Positions 24,174 to 31,877 of a stretch of DNA of 64,000 bases are shown here, piece after piece (position 1 is the stretch's first letter; the number at the start of each line of letters is the position of its first letter). The notes beneath the pieces are model-generated. The model saw only the letters and a list, made by a program, of their open reading frames with translations, was not told the DNA's origin and made no database searches. The DNA comes from FEN-1219 sp036563665 (GTDB taxonomy: Bacteria > Pseudomonadota > Gammaproteobacteria > Steroidobacterales > Rariloculaceae): positions 1 to 64,000 of the forward strand of contig DATCLY010000039.1 in assembly GCA_036563665.1 (NCBI GenBank). Reading direction: 5' to 3'. Made by a program: the position numbers and the translations under genes.

Positions 24174-25601
24174 ATGCCGCTGAACGAGCTCACCATCGCC
24201 GCTCCGGAGATCTTCCTCACGGCCGCCATCTGCGTGATCCTGCTGGTGGACGTGTTCCTCAAGCACGAGCATCGCCAGGTCACGTACTGGCTGTCGATCG
24301 CGGCGCTCGTGGGCGCGGCGGCTACCTCCGCCTACTATCAGGTGGACGGGCCGGTCCTCGGGTTCAACGGCAGCTTCATCGCGGACCCCGCGGCCGACGT
24401 CCTGAAGCTCTTCTCCTACCTCATCGTGGCCGCGGTGTTCCTGTACTCGCGCGACTACCTCGAGGAGAACGGGCTCTTCAAAGGTGAATTCTTCCTTTTG
24501 GGGCTCTTCGGCCTGCTCGGGATCATGGTGATGATCTCGGCGCACAGCCTGCTGACCGTGTATCTCGGCCTCGAGCTCCTGTCCCTGTCGCAGTACGCGC
24601 TCGTGGCATTCAACCGCGACTCCTCGGTGTCGTCCGAGTCCGCCATGAAGTACTTCGTGCTGGGGGCCATCGCCTCGGGCACGCTGCTCTACGGCATGTC
24701 GGTGCTCTACGGCCTGACGGGCACGCTCGATCTCGCGGCGCTGGCGGAGCGGTTCGCGGCGCCCGGCGAGGCCAACGTGCCCGCGCTGCTCGCGCTCGCG
24801 TTCGTGATGGTGGGCGTGGCCTTCAAGTTCGGCGCGGTGCCGTTCCACATGTGGCTGCCGGACGTGTATCACGGGGCGCCCACGCCCGTGACGCTGTACC
24901 TGGGCTCCGTGTCGAAGGTCGCCGCGTTCGCGCTGGCCTGGCGCCTGCTGGTGGACGCGCTGGGGCCGCTGCAGGACGCCTGGGGCGACATGCTGATCGT
25001 GCTCTGCGTGCTGTCGCTCGTCATCGGCAACGTGGTGGCCATCGCCCAGCCGAACCTGAAGCGCATGCTCGCGTATTCGACGATCTCGCACGTCGGCTAC
25101 ATCTTCATGGGCTTCATCGCCGGCACGGAGGAGGGCATCGAGGCGGCGCTGTTCTACACGCTGACCTACGTCCTCATGGCGGCCGCCGCCTTCGGCATGA
25201 TCATCCTGCTGAGCCGCCGCGGCTTCGACGCGGAGCACCTGGACGACTTCAAGGGCCTGAATGCCCGCAGCCCCTGGTTCGCCTTCGTCATGCTGATGAT
25301 CATGTTCAGCCTGGCGGGCGTGCCGCCGTTCGTGGGCTTCTATGCGAAGCTCGTAGTGCTCGGCGCGGTGCTCGACGTGGGCCTGACGTGGCTCGCCGCC
25401 TTGGGCGTGCTGTTCGCCGTGGTGGGGGCCTTCTACTACATCCGCGTGGTCTGGTACATGTATTTCGCGGAGCCCGTGGATCGCGCTCCGCTCGCGGTCG
25501 CCGGCGATTTCCGCTGGGTGATGAGCCTCAACGCCCTGGCGCTCCTCGTCCTCGGCATCTTCCCCGGGCGCTTGCTCGATCTCTGCGCCAGCGTGCTCTG
25601 A
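24174..25601 (+). CDS. nuoN: NADH-quinone oxidoreductase subunit N
   Basis: NuoN is the third antiporter-like pump, next to NuoK. The 475-residue polytopic protein shows YLGLELLSLSQYALVAF, VPFHMWLPDVYHGAPTPVT and LAYSTISHVGYIFMG, all typical of the subunit. It is the last gene of the 14-gene nuo operon, and a GC hairpin follows 5 bp after its stop. Confidence 0.97.
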   Translation: MPLNELTIAAPEIFLTAAICVILLVDVFLKHEHRQVTYWLSIAALVGAAATSAYYQVDGPVLGFNGSFIADPAADVLKLFSYLIVAAVFLYSRDYLEENGLFKGEFFLLGLFGLLGIMVMISAHSLLTVYLGLELLSLSQYALVAFNRDSSVSSESAMKYFVLGAIASGTLLYGMSVLYGLTGTLDLAALAERFAAPGEANVPALLALAFVMVGVAFKFGAVPFHMWLPDVYHGAPTPVTLYLGSVSKVAAFALAWRLLVDALGPLQDAWGDMLIVLCVLSLVIGNVVAIAQPNLKRMLAYSTISHVGYIFMGFIAGTEEGIEAALFYTLTYVLMAAAAFGMIILLSRRGFDAEHLDDFKGLNARSPWFAFVMLMIMFSLAGVPPFVGFYAKLVVLGAVLDVGLTWLAALGVLFAVVGAFYYIRVVWYMYFAEPVDRAPLAVAGDFRWVMSLNALALLVLGIFPGRLLDLCASVL

Positions 25602-26071
25602 GCGGCGGCCGCGGCGGCCCGCGGCCTCCGGCTGCAGCATCACCTGCGCCGGCAATCTACCCTGATCTACAAGCAGGCTCATGGCCACGCCCCCTTCCGG
25701 GGCCGCGGTATTCTTTTGTGCCTGCAAGTTTCATCGCTGGAAGCAAATAACTGTGACCGCCGAGGCAGCCAGGCAGCCCCCCGCCGAGTACAACTCGCGG
25801 TTACATGAAGCGCATCGCCTTGTCCGTGGAGACCGCCGTGACCGCGCTCGCGAAGCTCTTGCTGCTCCTGAGCGGAGCAGTGCGGGCGAGCGAGCCGGCG
25901 CTGGACCTCACGACCGTGGCGGTGCGGGTGACGCTGTTCCGCGAAAGCGGGCTCTGCGCCGCGAATCATCGTGGTGGGGCAGGCAGCACCGCTATGCCCC
26001 GGCGGGCGCCACGGCAGCATCCCTCGCTTCGAGCGCGAGTCAGAGCGACCGTGCGGACGGGAAGGGTGGAT
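25602..26071. other. 470-bp region between nuoN and tRNA-fMet without a confident gene
   Basis: Apart from the hairpin after nuoN, no known gene is readable in either strand. In many relatives a DUF2818 gene or tRNA-Met and rimP-nusA follow nuoN; none is here. The only coding candidate is a small reading frame from 25805 described separately. The base composition of 25680-25800 is less GC-rich than the surroundings. Confidence 0.5.
25607..25626 (+). terminator. Hairpin after the nuo operon
   Basis: GGCCGCGG-CGGC-CCGCGGCC forms a perfect 8-bp stem with a 4-nt loop immediately after nuoN. There is no T tract, so it may be an mRNA 3'-end stabiliser or a weak terminator. Confidence 0.45.
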
Positions 26072-26077
26072 TGGTAG
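25805..26077 (+). CDS. Doubtful small secreted protein
   Basis: A 90-residue frame opens with a signal-peptide-like stretch, MKRIALSVETAVTALAKLLL and then LLSGAVRASE, and becomes Arg-rich and low in complexity after residue 50. It runs 6 bp into the antisense of the tRNA-fMet gene. No ribosome site is clear and I recognise no family. It could be the decayed start of an exported protein gene or chance coding. Confidence 0.2.
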   Translation: MKRIALSVETAVTALAKLLLLLSGAVRASEPALDLTTVAVRVTLFRESGLCAANHRGGAGSTAMPRRAPRQHPSLRARVRATVRTGRVDW

Positions 26078-26148
26078 CGGGGGCAGGATTCGAACCTGCG
26101 ACCTTCGGGTTATGAGCCCGACGAGCTGCCAGACTGCTCCACCCCGCA
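26072..26148 (-). tRNA. Initiator tRNA-fMet (anticodon CAU)
   Basis: The 77-nt gene begins TGCGGGGTGGAGCAG on the minus strand and ends CCCCGCTACCA with an encoded CCA. Initiator features are the unpaired 1-72 position (T against T) and the three G-C pairs of the anticodon stem, TCGGG/CCCGA, around CTCATAA. The elongator form lacks both. A promoter with good boxes lies just upstream. The gene faces back toward nuoN. Confidence 0.96.
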
Positions 26149-26163
26149 CCTGAGGAGCCGCAA

Positions 26164-26193
26164 ATGATACAGAGGTCCACCGGCGGCTCGCAA
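26164..26193 (-). promoter_or_regulatory. Promoter of tRNA-fMet
   Basis: On the minus strand a -35 box TTGCGA (26188-26193) is followed after 18 bp by a -10 box TATCAT (26164-26169), matching consensus at 4 and 5 of 6 positions. The -10 box ends 15 bp before the mature tRNA 5' end, a usual spacing for a tRNA gene. Confidence 0.65.
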
Positions 26194-26262
26194 GACCTGG
26201 GCCGTTCGACGAGCACCCGCGGCGGCGCTTTTCCGGGCGCCGGCCTTCGTTCGGCGGCGCTC

Positions 26263-26334
26263 GAAATCGCGGCTGGAAAGCCGCTCCCGCAGGCACCGTA
26301 CCGGCGAGGAGCGGCTTCGCGGACGCGATGTTTC
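26263..26334. repeat. Inverted pair of REP-like elements
   Basis: Two copies face each other: 26263-26287 (reverse complement GGAGCGGCTTTCCAGCCGCG..) and 26308-26334 (GGAGCGGCTTCGCGGACGCG..). The first holds the perfect hairpin GCGGCT-GGAA-AGCCGC. The pair covers the stop of the minus-strand gene that begins at 27523 and lies upstream of the tRNA-fMet promoter, so it may act as a terminator for that gene. Confidence 0.7.
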
Positions 26335-27523
26335 AGTTGATGTCTACCGCGTCGTCGCGCGAGGGCGCCCGGTAGATCTCGAGCGCCGCGCCTTCGGGGA
26401 GCTTGCGCTCGGGGATCGGCTCGCCTTTCGCGCGCGCCTCCGCGACGCGGCGCTGGTACTCCTTCTCGGCGCGCAACGCGTTCGCCACGAAGAAGTTGCC
26501 CTCGTGGCAGGAATACTCGAGCACCTCGTAGCCGGGCTGCGTGGTGAGGGTGAGCCGGAACGTCCAGGGCCGCTCGAACGTCCGGGGATCGTCCACGGTG
26601 ACCACGTAGTCGATCATGTCCGGGTCGATGCGAGTGAAGCGCTCCGTGAGCTTGAGCTCCTCGCTGTGCGGCATGCGGCCTTCCGGAACCCTGTCGTTGA
26701 AGCCCGTGGTCTCGACGACCAGCGTGTCGCCTTCCCACCGTCCTACCGATGTGCCCATGTACTGACGCACGGCGGGGTCCGCGGGCGGGCGGCCGTCGAG
26801 CGGGATGATCCGTGTGTCGTGCAGCATCTCGTAGCTGATCGCGACCTCCGTGGGCGACTGGACGATGCGCATGGCGTCGCCGTAGAGCGAGGGCAATATC
26901 GACCCCGTCACGCCGCGGCTGATGCACCGGTCGTAATAGGAGAAGTCCGCGGTGGTGTAGAAGGGGCCGTTGGCCTGACCCAGGCGCATCGTCGCCCGGC
27001 GGCGCTCTCCCTCCGGCGTGAGCTTCGGCATCCGGCCGTCCGGCGGATCGATGATGTACGACGTGTAGCCGAACGTGCGGGTGCCGGTCTCGGCTGCATC
27101 GAGCGCGCTGAGCTCGAGGCGGTTGGCTTCGTTCGATTGGCTCGCGGCGAGGGCGGCCAGGCCCCCTGGGCCTTGCCGCAGGCGTTCCTGGAACTCCTCG
27201 GGGGTCAAGTGCTCGCGGGTTCCGTATTGCGGCGGCCGCTCCATCGGGATGCCGGCCATGTCGCGGCTCGTGAACGTGCCCTGCAGGTCCGGATCGCCCC
27301 ACGACAGCCGCGGCACGCGCCAGCGGGGATTCTTGAAGGCGGCGGCAGTCTGCTCGGCCGGGATGCTCTCGTGAGCCGCGTCTTGCGCCTGCGATTCGGT
27401 CATGAGGCAGAGCCCCAGCGGCAGGGCGAGGCCCACGATCCTCACCACGGAACGGCGCACGCGCCGGCGTTCAGCGGTGGCCTGCCGCGCGTTGACCAGC
27501 TTGTCGAGCGTACGCATACTCAT
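26333..27523 (-). CDS. Exported protein of the GRWEGDTLV family (uncharacterised)
   Basis: The 396-residue product starts with an Arg-rich segment followed by a hydrophobic stretch ending near TESQAQ, consistent with a secretory signal. The mature part has the segment SVGRWEGDTLVVETTGFND, then ERFTRIDPDMIDYVVTVDD and PWTFRLTLTTQPGYEVLEYSCHEGN. I know this pattern from unannotated exported proteins common in Acidobacteria and Steroidobacter-like genomes, often beside DUF6152 genes, as here. Function is unknown. Two close ATG codons exist (27523 and 27517); GGGGGA stands 5 nt before the second. The gene is divergent from its paralogue at 27562 with only 38 bp between. Confidence 0.85.
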   Translation of the reverse strand: MSMRTLDKLVNARQATAERRRVRRSVVRIVGLALPLGLCLMTESQAQDAAHESIPAEQTAAAFKNPRWRVPRLSWGDPDLQGTFTSRDMAGIPMERPPQYGTREHLTPEEFQERLRQGPGGLAALAASQSNEANRLELSALDAAETGTRTFGYTSYIIDPPDGRMPKLTPEGERRRATMRLGQANGPFYTTADFSYYDRCISRGVTGSILPSLYGDAMRIVQSPTEVAISYEMLHDTRIIPLDGRPPADPAVRQYMGTSVGRWEGDTLVVETTGFNDRVPEGRMPHSEELKLTERFTRIDPDMIDYVVTVDDPRTFERPWTFRLTLTTQPGYEVLEYSCHEGNFFVANALRAEKEYQRRVAEARAKGEPIPERKLPEGAALEIYRAPSRDDAVDIN

Positions 27524-27561
27524 CCCCCGGCAACGAACTGCTTGGGGGAATAGTAAAGCGC
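27524..27561. promoter_or_regulatory. Compact divergent intergenic region
   Basis: Two divergent paralogous genes are separated by 38 bp holding an imperfect dyad, TCCCCC at 27523-27528 and GGGGGA at 27544-27549. Any promoters must lie within the neighbouring coding regions or overlap here. The dyad may simply be two ribosome sites facing opposite ways. Confidence 0.3.
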
Positions 27562-28398
27562 ATGCGCCATCCACTTCCAACTGCCGTGCTATGCGGTCTG
27601 GCCGCCTTCGCCGCGTGCCTCGCGACGTCCGCCGTTGCTCAGGAGCGCGAGCGCCCGGCGCGCATCGGTGGCAAGCCCAACCTCAACGGCATCTGGCAGG
27701 CCATGAACACGGCACACTGGAATCTGGAGGGGCACTCCGCGGAGCAGATCAAGCAGTTCTGGCAGCTCGGCGCGATCGGCGCCATCCCCGCGGGGCAGAG
27801 CGTCGTGGTGGGCGGCACCATCCCGTACCGGCCGGAGGCGCTCGCCAAGCGCGAAGAGAACCGCGCCGGGTGGCCCGCGTCGGATCCCGAGGCCAAGTGC
27901 TACATGCCGGGCATCCCGCGTGCCACGTACATGCCGTACCCCTTCCAGATCGTGCAAGGCGAGGGCGACATCATCCTGTTCGCGTACTCGTTCGCGAACG
28001 CCAATCGCCCCGTCTACATGAATCCCAAGGATCACCAGATCGCGCCGGTGGACTTGTGGATGGGCCGCTCCAACGGCCGCTGGGAAGGCGACACGCTCGT
28101 GATCGAGGTGAACTCGAACATCGATCAGACGTGGCTCGACCGGGCGGGCAACTATCACAGCTCCGCCATGGTCGTCACCGAGCGCTACACGCTCATCGAC
28201 GACCACGTCATGCAATACGAGGCCACCATCGACGATCCGCAGGTGTTCCTGCGCCCGTGGACCATCCGTATGCCCCTCTACCGTCACGTCGAGGAGAACG
28301 CGCGGCTCCTCGAGTTCAACTGCGTGGAGTTCGCCGAGGAGTTGCTCTACGGCGAGCTCATGACGAGGGAGCCCGCGACTCCCGCCGGTAACCCTTGA
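27562..28398 (+). CDS. Exported protein of the GRWEGDTLV family (uncharacterised)
   Basis: This 278-residue protein has a clear Sec signal peptide (MRHPLPTAVLCGLAAFAACL, cleavage near SAVAQ). The N-terminal mature part has GGKPNLNGIWQAMNTAHWNL, and the C-terminal half repeats the family pattern NGRWEGDTLVIEVNSNIDQ, VTERYTLIDDHVMQYEATIDD and RPWTIRMPLYRH..LLEFNC. It is a paralogue of the divergent neighbour. The downstream DUF6152 gene is on the same strand and probably in the same transcript, suggesting a periplasmic or surface partnership of unknown role. Confidence 0.88.
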   Translation: MRHPLPTAVLCGLAAFAACLATSAVAQERERPARIGGKPNLNGIWQAMNTAHWNLEGHSAEQIKQFWQLGAIGAIPAGQSVVVGGTIPYRPEALAKREENRAGWPASDPEAKCYMPGIPRATYMPYPFQIVQGEGDIILFAYSFANANRPVYMNPKDHQIAPVDLWMGRSNGRWEGDTLVIEVNSNIDQTWLDRAGNYHSSAMVVTERYTLIDDHVMQYEATIDDPQVFLRPWTIRMPLYRHVEENARLLEFNCVEFAEELLYGELMTREPATPAGNP

Positions 28399-28448
28399 GC
28401 GAAACCACGCCGTCGAAGCATCCGACGCCTAATCACGAGGTCAACGAG

Positions 28449-28862
28449 ATGTCACGCAACGTCCTAGCCGCTTCGGCGCTCGCCGCCCTCACCACCCTGC
28501 TCGGAGCCGGCCCGGCCGCGGCGCACCATTCGTTCGCCGCCGAGTTCGACATCGAGCAACCGGTGGAGCTGCGGGGTGAGGTGATCCGCATGGAGTTCAC
28601 CAACCCGCATTCCTGGATCTACCTGCGCGTCACGACGGAGACCGGCGAGGTGCAGGAATGGGCCATCGAAGGCGGCGCGCCGAACGCGCTGATCCGGCGC
28701 GGGTGGAACCGCAACTCGCTGCCGCCCGGCACCGAGGTCACGGTCCTCGGCTACCGCTCTCGGGACGGCGCGCTGCGCGCGAGCGGCGCCTCCGTCACGC
28801 TGCCCGACGGGTCGAGCCTGAACGTCACCTCCACGGGCATCGGCGCGCCGAGCGCCCAGTAG
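28449..28862 (+). CDS. DUF6152 family exported protein
   Basis: The 137-residue protein has a signal peptide (MSRNVLAASALAALTTLLGA, cut near PAAAH) and then the DUF6152 hallmark AHHSFAAEFDIEQPVELRG, TNPHSWIYLRV, WAIEGGAPNALIRRGW and LPPGTEVTVLGYRSRDG. The fold is expected to be a small beta-barrel. ATG 28449 places the signal peptide at the N-terminus; a TTG at 28395 that overlaps the upstream stop would add 18 polar residues and is less likely. A REP-like repeat follows 31 bp downstream. Confidence 0.9.
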   Translation: MSRNVLAASALAALTTLLGAGPAAAHHSFAAEFDIEQPVELRGEVIRMEFTNPHSWIYLRVTTETGEVQEWAIEGGAPNALIRRGWNRNSLPPGTEVTVLGYRSRDGALRASGASVTLPDGSSLNVTSTGIGAPSAQ

Positions 28863-28893
28863 CGCAGCGAGACTTCGCCGTCGCTTCCACAGC

Positions 28894-28970
28894 GGGGCAG
28901 GAGCGGCTTCGGAGCCGCGATCTTTGCACAATCGAGCAACGGGATCGCACCCGGGAAGGCGCTCCTGCCC
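28894..28970. repeat. Inverted REP-like repeat between convergent genes
   Basis: GGGGCAGGAGCGGCTTC (28894-28910) is matched in inverted orientation by GAAGGCGCTCCTGCCC (28955-28970). The left copy has the full hairpin GCGGCT-TCGG-AGCCGC (28903-28918) followed by GATC. It lies between the converging stops at 28862 and 28984, so a bidirectional terminator or mRNA end role fits. Confidence 0.75.
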
Positions 28971-28983
28971 GCCGAGTCTTTCC

Positions 28984-30228
28984 TCAACCCCTGTCGTCGG
29001 CGCGCGGCCGCTCGTTCCGGCGAAGCGCCGCTTCCTCCGCGGTCTCGTCCGCCGTCAGGTAGTACCGCATTTTCACCGGCACGGCCTGGTCGAGCTCGCC
29101 GCTGGCGATCCTCGGCCGGAACCGGCTCGCCTCGATGAGCCGCACGAGCCGCCGCTCGTCGGCGTTCGTGGCGTTGACCGCGTCGACGATCTCGATGCGG
29201 CGGGCGTGGCCGAACCGAGTGATCTCGAACGCCACGTCGATGTGCCCGCTCGACCCCGCCGCCTCGCTCGGCGTGAGGGGATTCGGCACGAAATCCGGCA
29301 GCACGACGGGCGTGTCCGGCGCGAAGATGGCGGCGATCGACGTGCTCGAAACGCCGTTGTCCGCGAGCTCCCGATACGCCTGCTCGTAGATCTGCACGGC
29401 GGCGCTGTTCTGGTGGAATAGGAGCTGCCAATCCGCGATGCGCACCAGCGAAAGCGCCCGGCGCTCCGGGGGCGCGGAGCCGGCGACGGCGTACGCGCGC
29501 AGGCGCCGCAAGCTGCGCATTCCGCCGTGGTAGTCGGTGAAGGCGTAGCTGCTCCGGAGAAGGCGCATCTCGAGATCCGCGAGCTCCTCGCTCGCGTAGC
29601 GCTCGTTCCGCAGCAGCACCTGGATCGCCTCGGTGTAGAGCCCCGAGGCCGCCGACAGGATTCGTCCGGCCACCTTGCGCCGGCTGCCGTGCGTCGGGTG
29701 GCGGAAGCCGCTCAGGATCACCTCCCGCGGCACGTCCCCGGCGAGGTAGCGGTCGAGCAGGGTCATGTGTTTGTCGCCCAGCTCGCGCAGGATCGGCACG
29801 GTGCGCAAGTCTGCGGGGTGTCGCCGCGCGAGCTCGAGCAGCGCCTGCTCGGCATCCCACGCTGCGGCCGAGTCGCCCAGCGCCTCCGCGTTCGCGATGC
29901 TCTGGCGGAGGAGCGGCGCCTGCTCGAGCGAATACAGCCCGTGCGTGGCGCGCACGACTTGCAGCGCCTGCGCGATCGCCGCCGCGGCCAGCGCATGATC
30001 GTCATGCTCCTGATAGAGCAGCGCTAAGGCGCTCAGAGGGCCGATCAGCGCGTCGGAATGAGGGCCGTTGCGCGACTGCTCGTCGGCGATCTGCGCCACG
30101 AGCCGGCGCTGCTCCTCCTCGCCCGCAAGCCCGGATTGGGCGACCGCAGGGCAGGCGGGGTGGAGGCCGGCGACCACGAGCGTGGCCGCCCCCGTTCTGA
30201 GCGCCAGACGCACCCTCGACGAAACCAT
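28984..30228 (-). CDS. Exported protein with TPR-like region and TonB-like C-terminal domain
   Basis: The 414-residue product starts at ATG 30228, with GGAG about 9 nt upstream, and has a signal peptide ending near CPAVAQS. Residues about 30-290 are helical and look like degenerate tetratricopeptide units (AAAIAQALQVVRATHGLYS, AAVQIYEQAYREL). The C-terminal 100 residues have the TonB C-terminal pattern GHIDVAFEITRFGHARRIEI and then ASRFRPRIASGELDQAVPVKMRYYL. Such proteins resemble energy-transducer TonB domains but lack the N-terminal membrane anchor and Pro-rich spacer, so a true TonB role is doubtful. Confidence 0.85.
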   Translation of the reverse strand: MVSSRVRLALRTGAATLVVAGLHPACPAVAQSGLAGEEEQRRLVAQIADEQSRNGPHSDALIGPLSALALLYQEHDDHALAAAAIAQALQVVRATHGLYSLEQAPLLRQSIANAEALGDSAAAWDAEQALLELARRHPADLRTVPILRELGDKHMTLLDRYLAGDVPREVILSGFRHPTHGSRRKVAGRILSAASGLYTEAIQVLLRNERYASEELADLEMRLLRSSYAFTDYHGGMRSLRRLRAYAVAGSAPPERRALSLVRIADWQLLFHQNSAAVQIYEQAYRELADNGVSSTSIAAIFAPDTPVVLPDFVPNPLTPSEAAGSSGHIDVAFEITRFGHARRIEIVDAVNATNADERRLVRLIEASRFRPRIASGELDQAVPVKMRYYLTADETAEEAALRRNERPRADDRG

Positions 30229-30664
30229 GGCGTGTCTCCGACCCGGCGCCGGACACGACTCGTGCCGACGCTGCATGGCGACGCGGCCCGATGACGATCG
30301 AGTCTAGCAAGCGAGTCGGCGGGGCTCCATTGGACGAGAGGACCCCGCCGTGGAGGCGCAGCGCGAGCGGCGCCCCCCTCCTCGAGGGCGGACGGCGCGC
30401 CGCGGGCGCGAACGCGAGCGGCGGGCCCGAGGAGCCTCGAGCGCTGCGACCTGCGCCGCTTACCGGGTCGACATCGCTCCCGGCGGCCGGTCCGGCGCTG
30501 CAATCGTTGCATGTCCGGTATCAGGCGAGGGGCCGCTGCCGCGTGCGATGTCGTCCACTCTGCGGGCTCGATCCGAGGCCAGGATGAGCCTGAGCCTGCA
30601 ATATCCCACGAATTGGCACGCGTATTGCAGCACGAAGCTGCGGACCAACCAGGGGGATAACAAC
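30229..30664. promoter_or_regulatory. 436-bp divergent intergenic region
   Basis: No gene is recognised here. It holds a dyad CGGCGGGG/CCCCGCCG (30317-30324 and 30343-30350), a 13-bp palindrome TGCAATCGTTGCA (30499-30511) and, at 30613-30629, an excellent sigma-54 promoter described separately. The palindrome lies about 100 bp upstream of that promoter, the range used by enhancer-binding activators, but this role is only inferred. Confidence 0.5.
30613..30629 (+). promoter_or_regulatory. Sigma-54 (RpoN) promoter
   Basis: TTGGCACGCGTATTGCA matches the -24/-12 consensus TTGGCACG-N4-TTGCA at every conserved position, with exactly 10 bp between the GG (30615-30616) and the GC (30627-30628). Transcription would start near 30640, about 25 nt before the ATG at 30665, which has an AGGGGG ribosome site. 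Confidence 0.8.
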
Positions 30665-30964
30665 ATGCAACTCATACCTCGGCTGTTCGTGGGCGGCTAT
30701 CGCGAGCTTCGGCGACCGGTCAACGAGGTCGACGAGGCGCTCATGCGTCGCATCGAGGAGGCGCACCGGCGGTTGCGCCTCGCGGGCAAGGACATCAAGC
30801 CGGTGCGGCGCGCCGCGTACGCCGTGAGCCGAAGCGGAAGGGGCACCGCGGCGGTCAGGCCGTCGCACGATCCGGTGCTGCGCGTGGGATCGGCGGCGGA
30901 GCCGCTCAACGAACGTCCACGCCCACCGGGCAGTGATCCGAGCCCGTCACCTGCGGCCAGATGA
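30665..30964 (+). CDS. Small basic protein behind a sigma-54 promoter (unknown)
   Basis: The 99-residue product begins MQLIPRLFVGGYRELRRPV and continues NEVDEALMRRIEEAHRRLRLAGKD, a charged amphipathic helix, then becomes Arg- and Pro-rich. AGGGGG (30651-30656) lies 8 nt before the ATG. No signal peptide or membrane segment is visible and I recognise no family. The last 59 bp overlap the 3' end of the convergent exonuclease III gene. The promoter and ribosome site argue that it is real; the C-terminal third may be less constrained. Confidence 0.55.
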   Translation: MQLIPRLFVGGYRELRRPVNEVDEALMRRIEEAHRRLRLAGKDIKPVRRAAYAVSRSGRGTAAVRPSHDPVLRVGSAAEPLNERPRPPGSDPSPSPAAR

Positions 30965-31676
30965 AAGCGTCCGTCACTCGCCTGGCGGCGGAGGGGGAGG
31001 CCAGCACGTAGTCGATCCGCCAACCGATGTTGCGCTCCCGGGCGCCGCCCCATTGCCGCCACCACGTGTAGTGGCCGCTCTCGCCGGGGTGGCGCACGCG
31101 GAACGTGTCCACCCAGCCGGCTTCGATCCACCGCGAGAACGCGGCGCGCTCCTCCGGCAGGAAACCGCTCGTCTTCGCGTTCTCCTTGGGGCGCGCGAGG
31201 TCGATCTCCTCGTGCGCGGTGTTGAAGTCACCCACGACGAAGACGGGGCCGCGCCGCCGTAGCCGCTGGACGTATGCGAGCGCGGCGGCGTAGAACTCGA
31301 GCTTGTACGGCACGCGGCTGTTGTCGCGATTGCGGCCGCTGCCTTTCGGAAAGTACGCGCTGACGACGAACAGCCTGCCGAAGCGCGCCGTGAGGAGCCG
31401 ACCCTCGACGTCGAAGCGCCGCTCGCCCAGGCCCACGAGCACCTCGTCCGGCTCGCGCCGCGAGTAGATCGCCACGCCGCTGTAGCCGGGGCGCTCCGCG
31501 GGCGCGAAGCACGTGTGCCAGCCCGGCGGCGTGCGCGTGGCGGGATCGAGCTGCTCGGGATGCGCCCGCACCTCCTGCAGGCCGATGACGTCCGTGCGTG
31601 CCTCGGCGAGGAACCGCGGGAAGGCGCTCCTCGCGCAGGCCCGCAGCCCGTTCACGTTCCAGCTCACGATGCGCAT
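30906..31676 (-). CDS. xthA: Exodeoxyribonuclease III
   Basis: The enzyme is the AP endonuclease and 3'-5' exonuclease of base excision repair. The 256-residue protein has the exonuclease-endonuclease-phosphatase fold with SWNVNGLRA, IGLQEVRA (metal-binding Glu), YSGVAIYSR, SAYFPKGSGR, VVGDFNTAHEEIDLARP, RIDYVLAS and the final GSDHCPVGVDV. It stands alone on the minus strand, with sigma-54-like promoters on the other strand at both sides. Confidence 0.95.
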   Translation of the reverse strand: MRIVSWNVNGLRACARSAFPRFLAEARTDVIGLQEVRAHPEQLDPATRTPPGWHTCFAPAERPGYSGVAIYSRREPDEVLVGLGERRFDVEGRLLTARFGRLFVVSAYFPKGSGRNRDNSRVPYKLEFYAAALAYVQRLRRRGPVFVVGDFNTAHEEIDLARPKENAKTSGFLPEERAAFSRWIEAGWVDTFRVRHPGESGHYTWWRQWGGARERNIGWRIDYVLASPSAARRVTDAFIWPQVTGSDHCPVGVDVR

Positions 31677-31823
31677 CGGCCGGCTTCGTTCACAGGGCCG
31701 CGGCGCGCGGCCGCGCGCGCGACTTGCGCAATTCGACTAAACATTGGTCGTTCCGCTCCATGTCCGGCTTCGGACGCGAGGGCGGTGCTCGTGCAAGTGC
31801 TTCAATTTACGGGAAAAGGCGGT

Positions 31824-31840
31824 TTGGCACGTTCCTGGCA
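31824..31840 (+). promoter_or_regulatory. Second sigma-54-like promoter
   Basis: TTGGCACGTTCCTGGCA matches the -24 box fully and the -12 box TTGCA with one change (TGGCA), with 10 bp between GG (31826-31827) and GC (31838-31839). It would start transcription near 31851, ahead of the small membrane protein at 31878. A dyad GGCAA-AAGC-TTGCC (31837-31850) overlaps the -12 box. Confidence 0.5.
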
Positions 31841-31877
31841 AAAGCTTGCCCAAAAATACCGTCCCCTAGGAGTCGTC

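Noticed and set aside
25679..26296. Frames overlapping the tRNA-fMet gene on both strands
   Set aside because: They read through a structural RNA gene and contain translated tRNA sequence; no ribosome sites or domains support them.
26072..26335. Integrative island attachment site at tRNA-fMet
   Set aside because: No integrase gene and no repeated tRNA 3' fragment were found, and the tRNA points the wrong way relative to the accessory genes.
28984..30228. A genuine TonB energy transducer gene
   Set aside because: The protein has a cleavable-type signal and a TPR-like middle but no Pro-rich spacer or membrane anchor, and exbB/exbD are not adjacent.
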